Source: Jidongwangia harbinensis
GTDB taxonomy: Bacteria > Actinomycetota > Actinomycetes > Mycobacteriales > Micromonosporaceae
DNA length: 64,000 nucleotides
Direction: 5' to 3'
Assembly (NCBI RefSeq): GCF_020216025.1
Contig: NZ_JAIWNC010000037.1
Location: 1 to 64,000, forward strand
Shown here: piece after piece, positions 54,046 through 62,889 of the stretch
Layout: each line of letters starts with the position of its first letter
How positions within the stretch are numbered: position 1 is the stretch's first letter
Made by a program: the position numbers and the translations under genes
Notes under the pieces: generated by a model
Told to the model about the DNA's origin: nothing
Databases searched by the model: none
What the model saw: the letters and a program-made list of their open reading frames with translations, nothing else

Positions 54046-55551
54046 TCAGCGCGCCGGTTGCACACCGCCACCCTGACGCTTCGCCCGGTACATCGCCGCG
54101 TCCGCGCCGCGCATCAGCGACGCCACGTCGTCGGCGTGGTCCGGGAACATCGCGACGCCGATGCTGGCGCCGACCTCCACCTTTCCGCCCTCGATCAGGT
54201 AGGGGTCGCGCAGCCGCTCGTGCAGCCGGTCCGCGATCGCCGCCGCCCGCTGCGGGTCCGGGTCGCGCAGCAGAATGGCGAACTCGTCGCCGCCCAGCCG
54301 GGCCACCAGGTCGTTCGACCGCAGCGTGCCGATCAGGCGGCGGCCCACCGCGTGCAGCAGCGCGTCGCCGACGTGGTGCCCGCGGGTGTCGTTGACCTGC
54401 TTGAACCCGTTCAGGTCGAGCAGCAGCAGCGCCATCCGGCGACCGGACGAGCCGGCCTCGGCGATCGCCTCCTCCGCCGTCTCCAGCAGGTGCGAGCGGT
54501 TCGGCAGTCCGGTCAGCGCGTCGTGGAACGCCTGCCGGGTCAGCTCGGCCATGTGCGCCTGCTCGGCCTGGCGCATCCGGGCGCTGTCCACGATCAGTGC
54601 GCCCTCGACGGCGAGCTGGGCGGCGAGCACCCGGTCGTGGCTGCTCCATTCCCGGCTCCGGCTGTCTCCGCACATCACCATGCCGACCGGGCCGTGCGCG
54701 GACATCAACGGCATCGCGATGTACGACCGCAGCCCCATCGTCTCGACGAACCCGCCGTCGCGTACCGGCGTGGACAGCACGTCCTCGACCAGCATCGGCC
54801 CGCCGGCCTCGATCGCCGCCCGCCACACCGGCGAGTCCGCGGCGACCTTGCCGACCAGGTTGCGGCCGAGCTTCTCGTCCAGTCCGGCGCCGATGTTGCC
54901 GCCGAACGCGTGCATGATCCGCCCGTCCGCGTCGACCAGGTGCATCGCGGCGTGTTCGGTGCGGAACGCCTCGGCGACCGCGGTGGCCAGCAGCCGGCCG
55001 GCCGCCTCCACGCTGGTCGCGACCGTACCCTCCTCGAAGAGCTTGCGGATGGTGGCGGTGGAGTGCGTGATGAACTGGCGCTGCCGCTCCGCGGCCAGCG
55101 ACTGCAGCGTGGTGGCGAAGTGCAGGCCGACCGCGGCTACCACGTCCGGGCGGAGCACGTCCGGCCCGAGACCGGCCAGCAGGAGTACGCCGACGGTCTG
55201 CCCGCCGACCCGCAACCGGACCGCGATGCGGGTGCCGTCGCTGACCGGGGGCCCGCCGGCCGGGACCCGGAACACCTTTCCGGCCAGCATCATGTCGTCG
55301 CGGGTGTGCGCCGGCCCGGCCAGGCGGGTCAGCGTGCCGTCCTCCGGCGCCAGCGTGAACACGGTCACGGTGCTCAGCCCCAGCGTGCCCAGGTACTGGT
55401 GGACGACGCCGACCAGATGGTCGACCGAGGCGATGTCCCGGGTCATGAAGGACACCAGCTCCACCAGGAGCGCGGCCTGCGGATCGTGGGCAGGGTCGGG
55501 TTCCGGTGCCAGAATGGCACCGGCCGGACGCACCTCGCTCCCCACCGTCAC
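54046..55551 (-). CDS. GAF-GGDEF diguanylate cyclase
   Basis: The 501-residue soluble protein has two GAF-like regions (about 35-155 and 165-320; FRTEHAAMHLVDADGRIMHA, GLRSYIAMPLMSAHGPVGMV). A GGDEF domain follows (about 335-495) with DALTGLPNRSHLLETAEEAI, LLLLDLNGFKQVNDTRGHHV and the intact site RLGGDEFAILLRDPD. The N[DE] and GG[DE]EF residues needed to condense two GTP into cyclic di-GMP are present, so it should be an active synthase driven by a cytosolic ligand or redox sensor. The GTG start follows AGGAA on the minus strand. It ends 22 nt upstream of the glyQS start, on the same strand, and is divergent from ugd. Confidence 0.9.
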   Translation of the reverse strand: MTVGSEVRPAGAILAPEPDPAHDPQAALLVELVSFMTRDIASVDHLVGVVHQYLGTLGLSTVTVFTLAPEDGTLTRLAGPAHTRDDMMLAGKVFRVPAGGPPVSDGTRIAVRLRVGGQTVGVLLLAGLGPDVLRPDVVAAVGLHFATTLQSLAAERQRQFITHSTATIRKLFEEGTVATSVEAAGRLLATAVAEAFRTEHAAMHLVDADGRIMHAFGGNIGAGLDEKLGRNLVGKVAADSPVWRAAIEAGGPMLVEDVLSTPVRDGGFVETMGLRSYIAMPLMSAHGPVGMVMCGDSRSREWSSHDRVLAAQLAVEGALIVDSARMRQAEQAHMAELTRQAFHDALTGLPNRSHLLETAEEAIAEAGSSGRRMALLLLDLNGFKQVNDTRGHHVGDALLHAVGRRLIGTLRSNDLVARLGGDEFAILLRDPDPQRAAAIADRLHERLRDPYLIEGGKVEVGASIGVAMFPDHADDVASLMRGADAAMYRAKRQGGGVQPAR

Positions 55552-55662
55552 GTTCCTGATGTTCGGCAGCTACGGCCGCCGGTTGAGGGCTCCGGCCCGG
55601 CCAACCCCCGCGCCCTCGTGGGCTACCGTGTCCCGCGAAGAGGCGGAAAGGGGACCCCCAGG

Positions 55663-57027
<1,365 letters not shown>

Positions 57028-57061
57028 GGTGCGGACGGCGGCGTGCGCGCGGCCGTCCGCC

Positions 57062-57181
57062 GTCTTCCGCGGTGCCGTCTTCCGCGGTGCTGTCTTCCGC
57101 GGTGCTGTCTTCCGCGGTGCTGTCTTCCGCGGTGCTGTCTTCCGCGGTGCTGTCTTCCGCGGTGCTGTCTTCCGCGGCGTG
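57062..57181. repeat. Tandem array, 15-bp unit x 8 (GTCTTCCGCGGTGCT)
   Basis: Units start every 15 bp from 57062 to 57167; the first differs by C for T near its end and the rest are almost identical. It begins 35 nt after the ugd stop. The period is a multiple of three, so frames stay open, but none yields a recognisable protein. The CCGCGG palindrome recurs in each unit. Confidence 0.95.
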
Positions 57182-57466
57182 CAGTCTGCTGCCGTCCGCT
57201 CGCGGCGTCTCATCACTCGCCGCCCTGCCCGCCGGCCGTCCGCCTTCTCGCCTTCCGTCGGCCGCCTTCCCGTCGGCCGCAGGCTCGCCGGCCTTCTTTC
57301 CATCGGCCGCGGCCTCGCCGGCCGGGACGTCTCCGCCGATCTTCAGCTGCGCTGTCTGGATTGTCTGTTTGATGCGACTTTATTCCGCCATGACTCCAAG
57401 CTTGGCGGGCCGAGGGCCGGGAAGGCGTGCCGAGGGCGTCGTTGTGGTTCGGCCGGCGTCGGGTGC

Positions 57467-57800
57467 GTGTGGTTTCCGGGTGCGGCGCGCGCCCCGTCTC
57501 AACACGCGTGCTCGGTCGATCGGGTTGTGTGGTTTTCAGGCGCGGATGGAGCCCTTCCTCGACACGCTGGGCGAGGGTGGAGGGGGTGTGTGGTTTTCGG
57601 GTGCGGAGGGGGCCCTTTCTCGACACGCCGGGACAGGGTGGAGGGGGCGTGTCGAGTTAGGGCGCGGAGCGACCCCTTTCTCTGCGCGCGGTGGAAGGGC
57701 GGCGGTGGTGTGTCGAGTTTCGGCCGCGGAGCAGGCCGTTTGTCTACACGTCGTGCCGGGGTTGAGGGCGCGGAGCGGGTCGTTCGTCCACATGCCGTTG
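57467..57800. repeat. Degenerate tandem repeat, 60-61-bp unit, about six copies
   Basis: Copies start at about 57467, 57527, 57588, 57649, 57710 and 57761 (the last shortened). Shared landmarks are a GTGTGGTTT or GTGTCGAGTT head, GCGCGGA, then a CCCTTTCTCGACACG-like middle and a GGTGGAGGGG tail. Where the middle of one copy meets the head of the next, CTCGACACGCC (57619-57629) and GGCGTGTCGAG (57646-57656) make a perfect 11-bp inverted repeat. Confidence 0.8.
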
Positions 57801-57944
57801 CGGACCGGTCGTTCGCGGGGCCGCCGGATCGAGGTGGCGTCGAACAACGCCACACCACGCCGACGAATCGGGCACCACGGCTCCAGAATCGACGATGTGG
57901 GGCCCTGAGGGCGGTGGGGGTCCATGTTGGAAAGTGTCCAAGGA

Positions 57945-57988
57945 TTGACGATCTTTGCGAGGAAACCTTGACGTTACCTGCGCAACGT
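57945..57988 (+). promoter_or_regulatory. GH2 upstream control region: two TTGACG boxes and ACGTT-N8-AACGT
   Basis: TTGACG occurs at 57945-57950 and 57968-57973, and the second overlaps a small palindrome (ACGTT 57971-57975, AACGT 57984-57988). Its part GACGTTACC is the reverse complement of GGTAACGTC at 42716-42724. A matching -10 is not clear. Confidence 0.35.
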
Positions 57989-58111
57989 TGTTGAAATGTG
58001 TTGGCTCATGGCGGTCCGCGAGCGGTCACGGTCGGTCCGGTGTGGATTGCCCGAGTGCTGTGGGTGCTGTTCGCGGCACCTGACTCTTCCGCTCCGAAGG
58101 GACGTTCGCGC

Positions 58112-60634
58112 ATGACCACACCCGGTTCACGAACCAGGCGGGCGCTCAGTGCGGCCGCCGCGACCCTGCTCGCGGTCGGCCTCGCCGGCCCGGCGGGCGC
58201 TGCGCCGTCGCGCGCCGCCGCCGCACCGACCTGGCAGAAGGGCGTTCCGCCACTGTCCACCCCGTGGACCGACGAGGTGGGTCCGGACAACGCTCTGCCG
58301 GAGTATCCCCGGCCGCAACTCACCCGCGACGCCTGGCAGAACCTCAACGGTGTGTGGGAGTTCGCCCGCGCCGACGTGAACCAGGCGCCCCCGGTCGGCC
58401 GGACGCTGGGCGAGCGCGTGCTGGTGCCGTACCCCATTGAATCCGCTCTTTCCGGCATCCAGCGGCACGAGGACCGGATGTTCTACCGGCGCACGTTCAC
58501 CGTGCCCGCCGCCTGGAAGGTGAAGCAGGGGCAGCGCCTGGTGCTGCACTTCGGCGCGGTCGACTATGACGCCAAGGTGTGGGTGAACGGGGTCCAGGTC
58601 GCCACCCACCGCGGCGGTTACGACGGGTTCGACGTCGACGTCACCGGCGCGCTCAAGGGCAACGGGCCGCAGGAGCTGATCGTCTGGGCCGAGGATCTCA
58701 CCGACGCCACCGGGCAGCCGATCGGCAAGCAGCGCCGGCAGAGCGACCGGGGGATCTTCTACCAGGGCAGTTCCGGCATCTGGCGGACGGTGTGGATGGA
58801 GCCGGTGCCGGACGCCCACATCGAGGGTCTGAAGATGACGCCGGACGTCTCGGCCGGCGCGCTCAAGCTCACCGTGCGGGCGAACGGCGCCTCGGGACAC
58901 ACCGTGAAGGCCGTGGCCCGCAACGACAAGGGCGTGGTGGTCGGGCAGGTCACCGGCGCGGCGGGCGCGGAACTCACGCTGCCGGTGCGCAACCCGAAGC
59001 TCTGGTCGCCGGACCGGCCCTACCTGTACGACCTCGAGGTGACGTTGCGCGACCGCGGGACGCTGGTGGACTCGGTCGGGTCGTACTTCGGCCTGCGTGA
59101 GATCGGCAAGAAGGCGGGTGCGGACGGCAAGCTGCGGATCGCGCTGAACGGCGAGATCCTGTTCAACCTGTCCACGCTGGACCAGGGCTTCTGGCCGGAC
59201 GGGCTGAACACCGCACCGACCGACGCGGCGTTGCGGTTCGACCTGGAGGCGCACAAGCGGCTCGGCTTCAACACGGTGCGCAAGCACATCAAGGTGGAGC
59301 CGGACCGCTGGTTCTACTGGGCGGACCGGCTGGGCCTGCTGGTGTGGCAGGACATGCCGTCGGCCAACACCGGGCCGATTCCGGAACAGTGGCGCGGTCA
59401 GTTCGAGGCGGAACTGCACGAGATGGTACGCGAGCACGACAGCTGGACGTCGATCATCGCCTGGGTCCCGTTCAACGAGGGCTGGGGCGAGTGGAGCCGC
59501 GAGGACACCGGCCGGATCGCCGAGGAGGTCCGGGCTCAGGACCCGACCCGGCTGGTCAACGCGCACAGCGGGGTGAACTGCTGCAACTCGCACGGTGACT
59601 CCGGCAAGGGCGACGTGATCGACTTCCACGAGTACAACCAGGGTGGCCCGGCAGCGCCGGCGCCGGACGCCAACCGGGTGTCGATCGACGGCGAGCACGG
59701 CGGTTTCGGCCTCGAGGTGCCCAACCACATGTGGTTCGGCGAGGGCCACGGGTACGCCGATCTGCTGCCCAGCTCGGACGCGCTGACCCGCCGGTACGTG
59801 AGCAACGAGCAGGAACTCATCGCCACCGCCCAGCGGTGCGGCATCAGCGGTTCGATCTACACCCAGATCACCGACGTGGAGCACGAGGTCAACGGCTTCT
59901 ACACGTACGACCGTCAGGTGGAGAAGATGGACTTCACCAAGGTGCGCAACGTGAACCGGCGGATCATCCGGGAGGCCGACGGCTCGGGCACCGGTCTGCC
60001 GGAGCCGCCGGCCGGTACGCCGGGCCTGGCGGGCGTCGCGGCCTACCCGCTGGACGGCACCACCGAGGACACCGCCGGGAACCGGGACGCCACGCTGGTC
60101 GGCGGGCCGGGCTACGTCGCGGGCCGGACCGGGCAGGGCCTGTCGCTGAACGGTTCGTCGCAGTACGCCGACACCGGCGCCCCGGTGCTGAACACCGCGT
60201 CCGACTACTCCGCCTCGGCGTGGGTGAAGCTGGACGCCGCGGGCGGTGCGTTCCAGACCGTGGTGAGCCAGGACGGCGCCAGCAACAGCGACTTCTTCCT
60301 GCAGTACTCGGGCGCCGACCAGCGCTGGGCGATGAGCTTCGTCGGGGTGCGGGCGCTCGGCCCGGTCAAGCCGGAGCCGAACCGCTGGTACCACCTGGTC
60401 GGCGTGCGTGACTCGGTGAAGGGCGAGCTGCGGCTGTACGTGGACGGCGTGCTGGCCGGCCAGGCGAGCGCCTGCCACCCGCAGGCCGCGGCGACCGGCA
60501 ACACGGTGATCGGGCGCGGCAAGTACGGCGGCAACCCGGTGGACTACCTGGACGGCACGGTCGACCAGGTCCACCTGTACGACCGGGCGCTGTCCGCGAC
60601 CGAGATCAAGGCGCTGTACGAGTCCGGCAACTGA
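58112..60634 (+). CDS. Secreted glycoside hydrolase family 2 enzyme with C-terminal LamG/concanavalin-like module
   Basis: The 840-residue protein has a signal peptide (RRALSAAAATLLAVGLAGPA). The GH2 sugar-binding, immunoglobulin-like and TIM-barrel domains span about 45-620 (RDAWQNLNGVWEFARADV, MFYRRTFTVPAAWKVKQGQR, SSGIWRTVWMEPVPDAHIEG, TVRKHIKVEPDRWFYWADRL). WVPFNEGWGEWSR contains the acid/base Glu of the NE motif; the nucleophile Glu is probably in the IDGEHGGFGLEV segment. A LamG-like beta-sandwich follows (about 640-835, SGADQRWAMSFVGVRALGPV, LYDRALSATEIKALYES). The fold suggests a beta-galactosidase, beta-glucuronidase or beta-mannosidase-type exo-enzyme. The ATG follows GAAGGGA at 58096-58102. 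Confidence 0.88.
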   Translation: MTTPGSRTRRALSAAAATLLAVGLAGPAGAAPSRAAAAPTWQKGVPPLSTPWTDEVGPDNALPEYPRPQLTRDAWQNLNGVWEFARADVNQAPPVGRTLGERVLVPYPIESALSGIQRHEDRMFYRRTFTVPAAWKVKQGQRLVLHFGAVDYDAKVWVNGVQVATHRGGYDGFDVDVTGALKGNGPQELIVWAEDLTDATGQPIGKQRRQSDRGIFYQGSSGIWRTVWMEPVPDAHIEGLKMTPDVSAGALKLTVRANGASGHTVKAVARNDKGVVVGQVTGAAGAELTLPVRNPKLWSPDRPYLYDLEVTLRDRGTLVDSVGSYFGLREIGKKAGADGKLRIALNGEILFNLSTLDQGFWPDGLNTAPTDAALRFDLEAHKRLGFNTVRKHIKVEPDRWFYWADRLGLLVWQDMPSANTGPIPEQWRGQFEAELHEMVREHDSWTSIIAWVPFNEGWGEWSREDTGRIAEEVRAQDPTRLVNAHSGVNCCNSHGDSGKGDVIDFHEYNQGGPAAPAPDANRVSIDGEHGGFGLEVPNHMWFGEGHGYADLLPSSDALTRRYVSNEQELIATAQRCGISGSIYTQITDVEHEVNGFYTYDRQVEKMDFTKVRNVNRRIIREADGSGTGLPEPPAGTPGLAGVAAYPLDGTTEDTAGNRDATLVGGPGYVAGRTGQGLSLNGSSQYADTGAPVLNTASDYSASAWVKLDAAGGAFQTVVSQDGASNSDFFLQYSGADQRWAMSFVGVRALGPVKPEPNRWYHLVGVRDSVKGELRLYVDGVLAGQASACHPQAAATGNTVIGRGKYGGNPVDYLDGTVDQVHLYDRALSATEIKALYESGN

Positions 60635-60665
60635 CGGACGACTAGCGGATCACCGACGCAGCGAC

Positions 60666-60705
60666 GGCCATGCCGGTTACGCGCACGTAGCGTGACGGCA
60701 TGGCC
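60666..60705 (+). promoter_or_regulatory. Perfect 10-bp inverted repeat (GGCCATGCCG-N20-CGGCATGGCC) over promoter and start codon
   Basis: The left arm is 60666-60675 and the right arm 60696-60705; the arm centres are 30 bp apart. The -10 TAGCGT (60688-60693) lies between the arms, and the ATG (60700) is inside the right arm. As the mRNA probably starts at or near the ATG, the palindrome would act as DNA, most likely as an operator. Confidence 0.6.
60688..60693 (+). promoter_or_regulatory. -10 hexamer TAGCGT of the EEP gene (probably leaderless)
   Basis: TAGCGT ends 6 nt before the ATG at 60700, without a ribosome binding site. Confidence 0.55.
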
Positions 60706-61665
60706 GTTCTGCGTATCGCCACGTTCAACCTGGAGAACTTCGACGAGGGACCGGACCTGGCCGGCCGGATCACCATGATGCGCCCGCAGATCGTCCGGCT
60801 GCGTGCCGACATCGCCTGTTTCCAGGAGGTGCACGGCCAGGACCGTCCCGGGGAGCCGCGCGGTCTGCACGCGTTGCGCGCCCTGCTCGCCGGCACCGGC
60901 CTCGGCGCCGCGTCGCTGGTCAGCACGAAACCCAAGGACGACGGGGTGTTCCGCGAGCGCAACCTGGTGGTCGCCACGGGACTGCCGGTGCTGGGCCGCC
61001 GTCAGCTGCGCAACGAGTTGGTGGCCGCGCCGACGTACCGGCGGCTGACCGCGCTGCCGACCGACCCGTTCCCGGTGGAGATCGGCGTGGAGCGGCCGAT
61101 CCTGCACGTCGTGGTGGAGGCGGGCGGCCGGCCGCTGCACCTGATCAACGTGCACCTGAAGTCGAAGATCCCCACGCCGGTGCCGGGTCAGATGGTGGAC
61201 ATGTTCACCTGGCGGACCGCGGAGGGGTGGGCGGAGGGCGTCTTCCTGTCGTCGATGAAGCGGATGGCGCAGGCCCTGGAGGTACGCCGGCTGGTGGACC
61301 AGATCCTGGACGCCGACCCGGAGGCGCGGATCGTGGTGGCCGGCGACTTCAACGCCGCCCCGGACGAGATCCCGGTGCTGGCCATCCGCGGCGACATCGA
61401 GGACACCGGCAACCCGGCGCTGACCGGGCGGGTGCTGGTGCCGATCGAGAACACGGTCCCGTCCAGCAGCCGGTACACGCTGTTCCACCGTGGGCGCGGC
61501 GAGATGCTCGACCACCTGCTGGTGACCCGCAACCTGCTGGCGTACTACCGGGGTTCGGAGATCCACAATGAAGTGCTGCACGACGAGTCCGCGGCGTTCG
61601 CCGACGACCGCAAGTTCCCGGAGTCCGACCACGCTCCGGTGGTCGCGACGTTCGACCTGCCGTAG
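60700..61665 (+). CDS. Endonuclease/exonuclease/phosphatase-family protein
   Basis: The 321-residue protein has the EEP fold motifs: RIATFNLENFDEGPDL with the first Asn/Glu pair, DIACFQEVHGQD with the metal Glu, HLINVHLKSKIPT, IVVAGDFNAAPDE with the catalytic Asp-x-Asn, and SDHAPVVATFDL with the terminal Asp-His. Members hydrolyse phosphodiester or phosphomonoester bonds in nucleic acids, inositides or sphingomyelin; nothing narrows the choice here. No signal peptide is seen. A perfect palindrome spans its promoter and start, so it is probably tightly regulated. Confidence 0.88.
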   Translation: MAVLRIATFNLENFDEGPDLAGRITMMRPQIVRLRADIACFQEVHGQDRPGEPRGLHALRALLAGTGLGAASLVSTKPKDDGVFRERNLVVATGLPVLGRRQLRNELVAAPTYRRLTALPTDPFPVEIGVERPILHVVVEAGGRPLHLINVHLKSKIPTPVPGQMVDMFTWRTAEGWAEGVFLSSMKRMAQALEVRRLVDQILDADPEARIVVAGDFNAAPDEIPVLAIRGDIEDTGNPALTGRVLVPIENTVPSSSRYTLFHRGRGEMLDHLLVTRNLLAYYRGSEIHNEVLHDESAAFADDRKFPESDHAPVVATFDLP

Positions 61666-61673
61666 CCGGCCGC

Positions 61674-61679
61674 TACCGT
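61674..61679 (+). promoter_or_regulatory. -10 hexamer TACCGT with -35 TTCGAC (probably leaderless)
   Basis: TTCGAC (61651-61656), 17 bases, TACCGT (61674-61679), then 6 bases to the ATG at 61686. This is the only leaderless candidate here with a fair -35. Confidence 0.55.
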
Positions 61680-61685
61680 GAGCGG

Positions 61686-62558
61686 ATGACCACGGACCGG
61701 TGGGCGAGGTGGGTGCTGTCCCGGCGCGACGGCGAGGACCCGGCCCTGCGCCGCCAGTTCGCGCCGGCGCTGCACGCGTACCGGGACGGGGTGCTGGCGC
61801 GGGCCGCGATCCGGCCCGGTGACGTGGTGCTCGACGTGGGCACCGGAGCCGGGCTGGTCGGCTTCGGCGCGCTGGAGCGGGTCGGCCCGGACGGCCGGGT
61901 GATCTTCAATGACGTGTCGGCGGCGCTGCTCGACGAGTGCCGGCGCCGGGCCGGCGACGATCCGCGGTGCTCCTTCCTGCACGCGTCCGCGGACGACCTG
62001 ACCGGCGTCGCGGACGCCGCCGTGGACGTGGTGACCACCCGGTCGGTGCTGATGTACCTGGCCGACCAGCGGCCGGCGTTCGCCGAGTTCGCCCGGGTGC
62101 TGCGGCCGGGCGGGCGGCTGTCGATCTTCGAGCCGGTCAACCGGTTCCTGGTCGGGCGGGACGAGGGCCGGTGGCTCGGGCTCGACCTGGCGCCGGTGGC
62201 GGACCTGGTCGACAAGGTGCAGGCGGTGTACCGGGCGAGCGAGCCGGACGAGGCGCCGATCGTCGCGTTCGACGAGCGGGACCTGCTCGCCCGGGTCGAG
62301 CAGGCCGGGTTCACCGGGATCGAACTGGACTACCGCGCGCAGGTCGGTGTGCTGCTGGACGGGCCGTCGCCGGACTGGGCGGCGGTCCGGCGTACCGCGC
62401 CGAATCCGCTGGTGCCGACGTACGAGGAGGCGATGGAGGCCACCTTGACCGGGGCGGAACGGGAGCGGCTGGAGGATGCCATCCGGGAGCGGCTCGCGGC
62501 CGGGGCGCCGCGGCGGCTGACGCTGGCGACGGCGTACCTGCGGGCCGTCCGGCCGTGA
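61686..62558 (+). CDS. SAM-dependent methyltransferase
   Basis: The 290-residue class I methyltransferase has motif I VVLDVGTGAGLVGFGALERV, motif II VIFNDVSAALLDECRRRAG, and FLHASADDLTGVADAAVDVV leading to TRSVLMYLADQRPAFAEFAR, typical of the Methyltransf_11/UbiE-like group; then LRPGGRLSIFEPVNRF. The C-terminal 100 residues form a substrate cap with no clear relative. Substrate unknown. The stop overlaps the start of the decayed downstream gene by 4 nt, so that gene was probably once coupled to it. Confidence 0.9.
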   Translation: MTTDRWARWVLSRRDGEDPALRRQFAPALHAYRDGVLARAAIRPGDVVLDVGTGAGLVGFGALERVGPDGRVIFNDVSAALLDECRRRAGDDPRCSFLHASADDLTGVADAAVDVVTTRSVLMYLADQRPAFAEFARVLRPGGRLSIFEPVNRFLVGRDEGRWLGLDLAPVADLVDKVQAVYRASEPDEAPIVAFDERDLLARVEQAGFTGIELDYRAQVGVLLDGPSPDWAAVRRTAPNPLVPTYEEAMEATLTGAERERLEDAIRERLAAGAPRRLTLATAYLRAVRP

Positions 62559-62850
62559 CGCCGCGCGGGGCGGCGGTGCGGCGGGCACTGGGCGCGTACG
62601 GCGTGCTCTGGATGGCCGGGTCGTGGGTCACCATGCGGCGCCATCCGCATGCGGTCGGTCCCGCCGGGCTGCGCATCCGCACCGGCACCGCGGTCGACGT
62701 CACGGTGCCGTGGGACGCGGTGGACGCGGTCCGGATGCGCCGCTGCTCGTTGCCGCCGGGCGGGCAGACCCAGGTCGAGGAGGGCGCCGGAGCTGGTGGC
62801 GGCCGCCCGGGCGGTTCAGGCCCACCGACACCCGTACCACTTAGGTATTT
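62555..62850 (+). pseudogene. Remnant of a small PH-like (bPH) membrane-protein gene with internal deletion
   Basis: From GTG 62555 the frame reads a membrane-protein start (ALGAYGVLWMAGSWVTMRRH) and a PH-like segment (GLRIRTGTAVDVTVPWDAVD, AVRMRRCSLPPGGQTQVEEG). It then turns into Gly-rich nonsense at about 62785. In another frame the same DNA reads APELVAAARAVQAHR (62786-62830), which looks like the end of such a protein. The simplest reading is a deletion of the middle that also shifted the frame. The family identity is from memory of similar actinobacterial proteins and is tentative. Confidence 0.5.
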
Positions 62851-62889
62851 TGTCCTCTATGACCGGTCTGATGTGATCTTCTGGGCCGC

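Larger units (their letters stand above)
57028..58111. other. 1.08-kb non-coding region with two tandem-repeat arrays
   Basis: No supportable gene lies here. It holds the 15-bp x8 array (57062-57181), about 280 nt of Leu/Ser/Pro-codon-like GC-rich DNA, the degenerate 60-61-bp array (57467-57800), and finally the AT-richer promoter region of the GH2 gene. Frames stay open through the repeats only because of their composition. Confidence 0.7.

Noticed and set aside
57029..57994. Frame with eight AVFRG pentapeptides starting 2 nt after the ugd stop, resembling a pentapeptide-repeat protein
   Set aside because: The repeat lacks the Asn/Asp position of that family, and the rest of the frame crosses non-coding repeats with no recognisable sequence. 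Kept as a DNA repeat.
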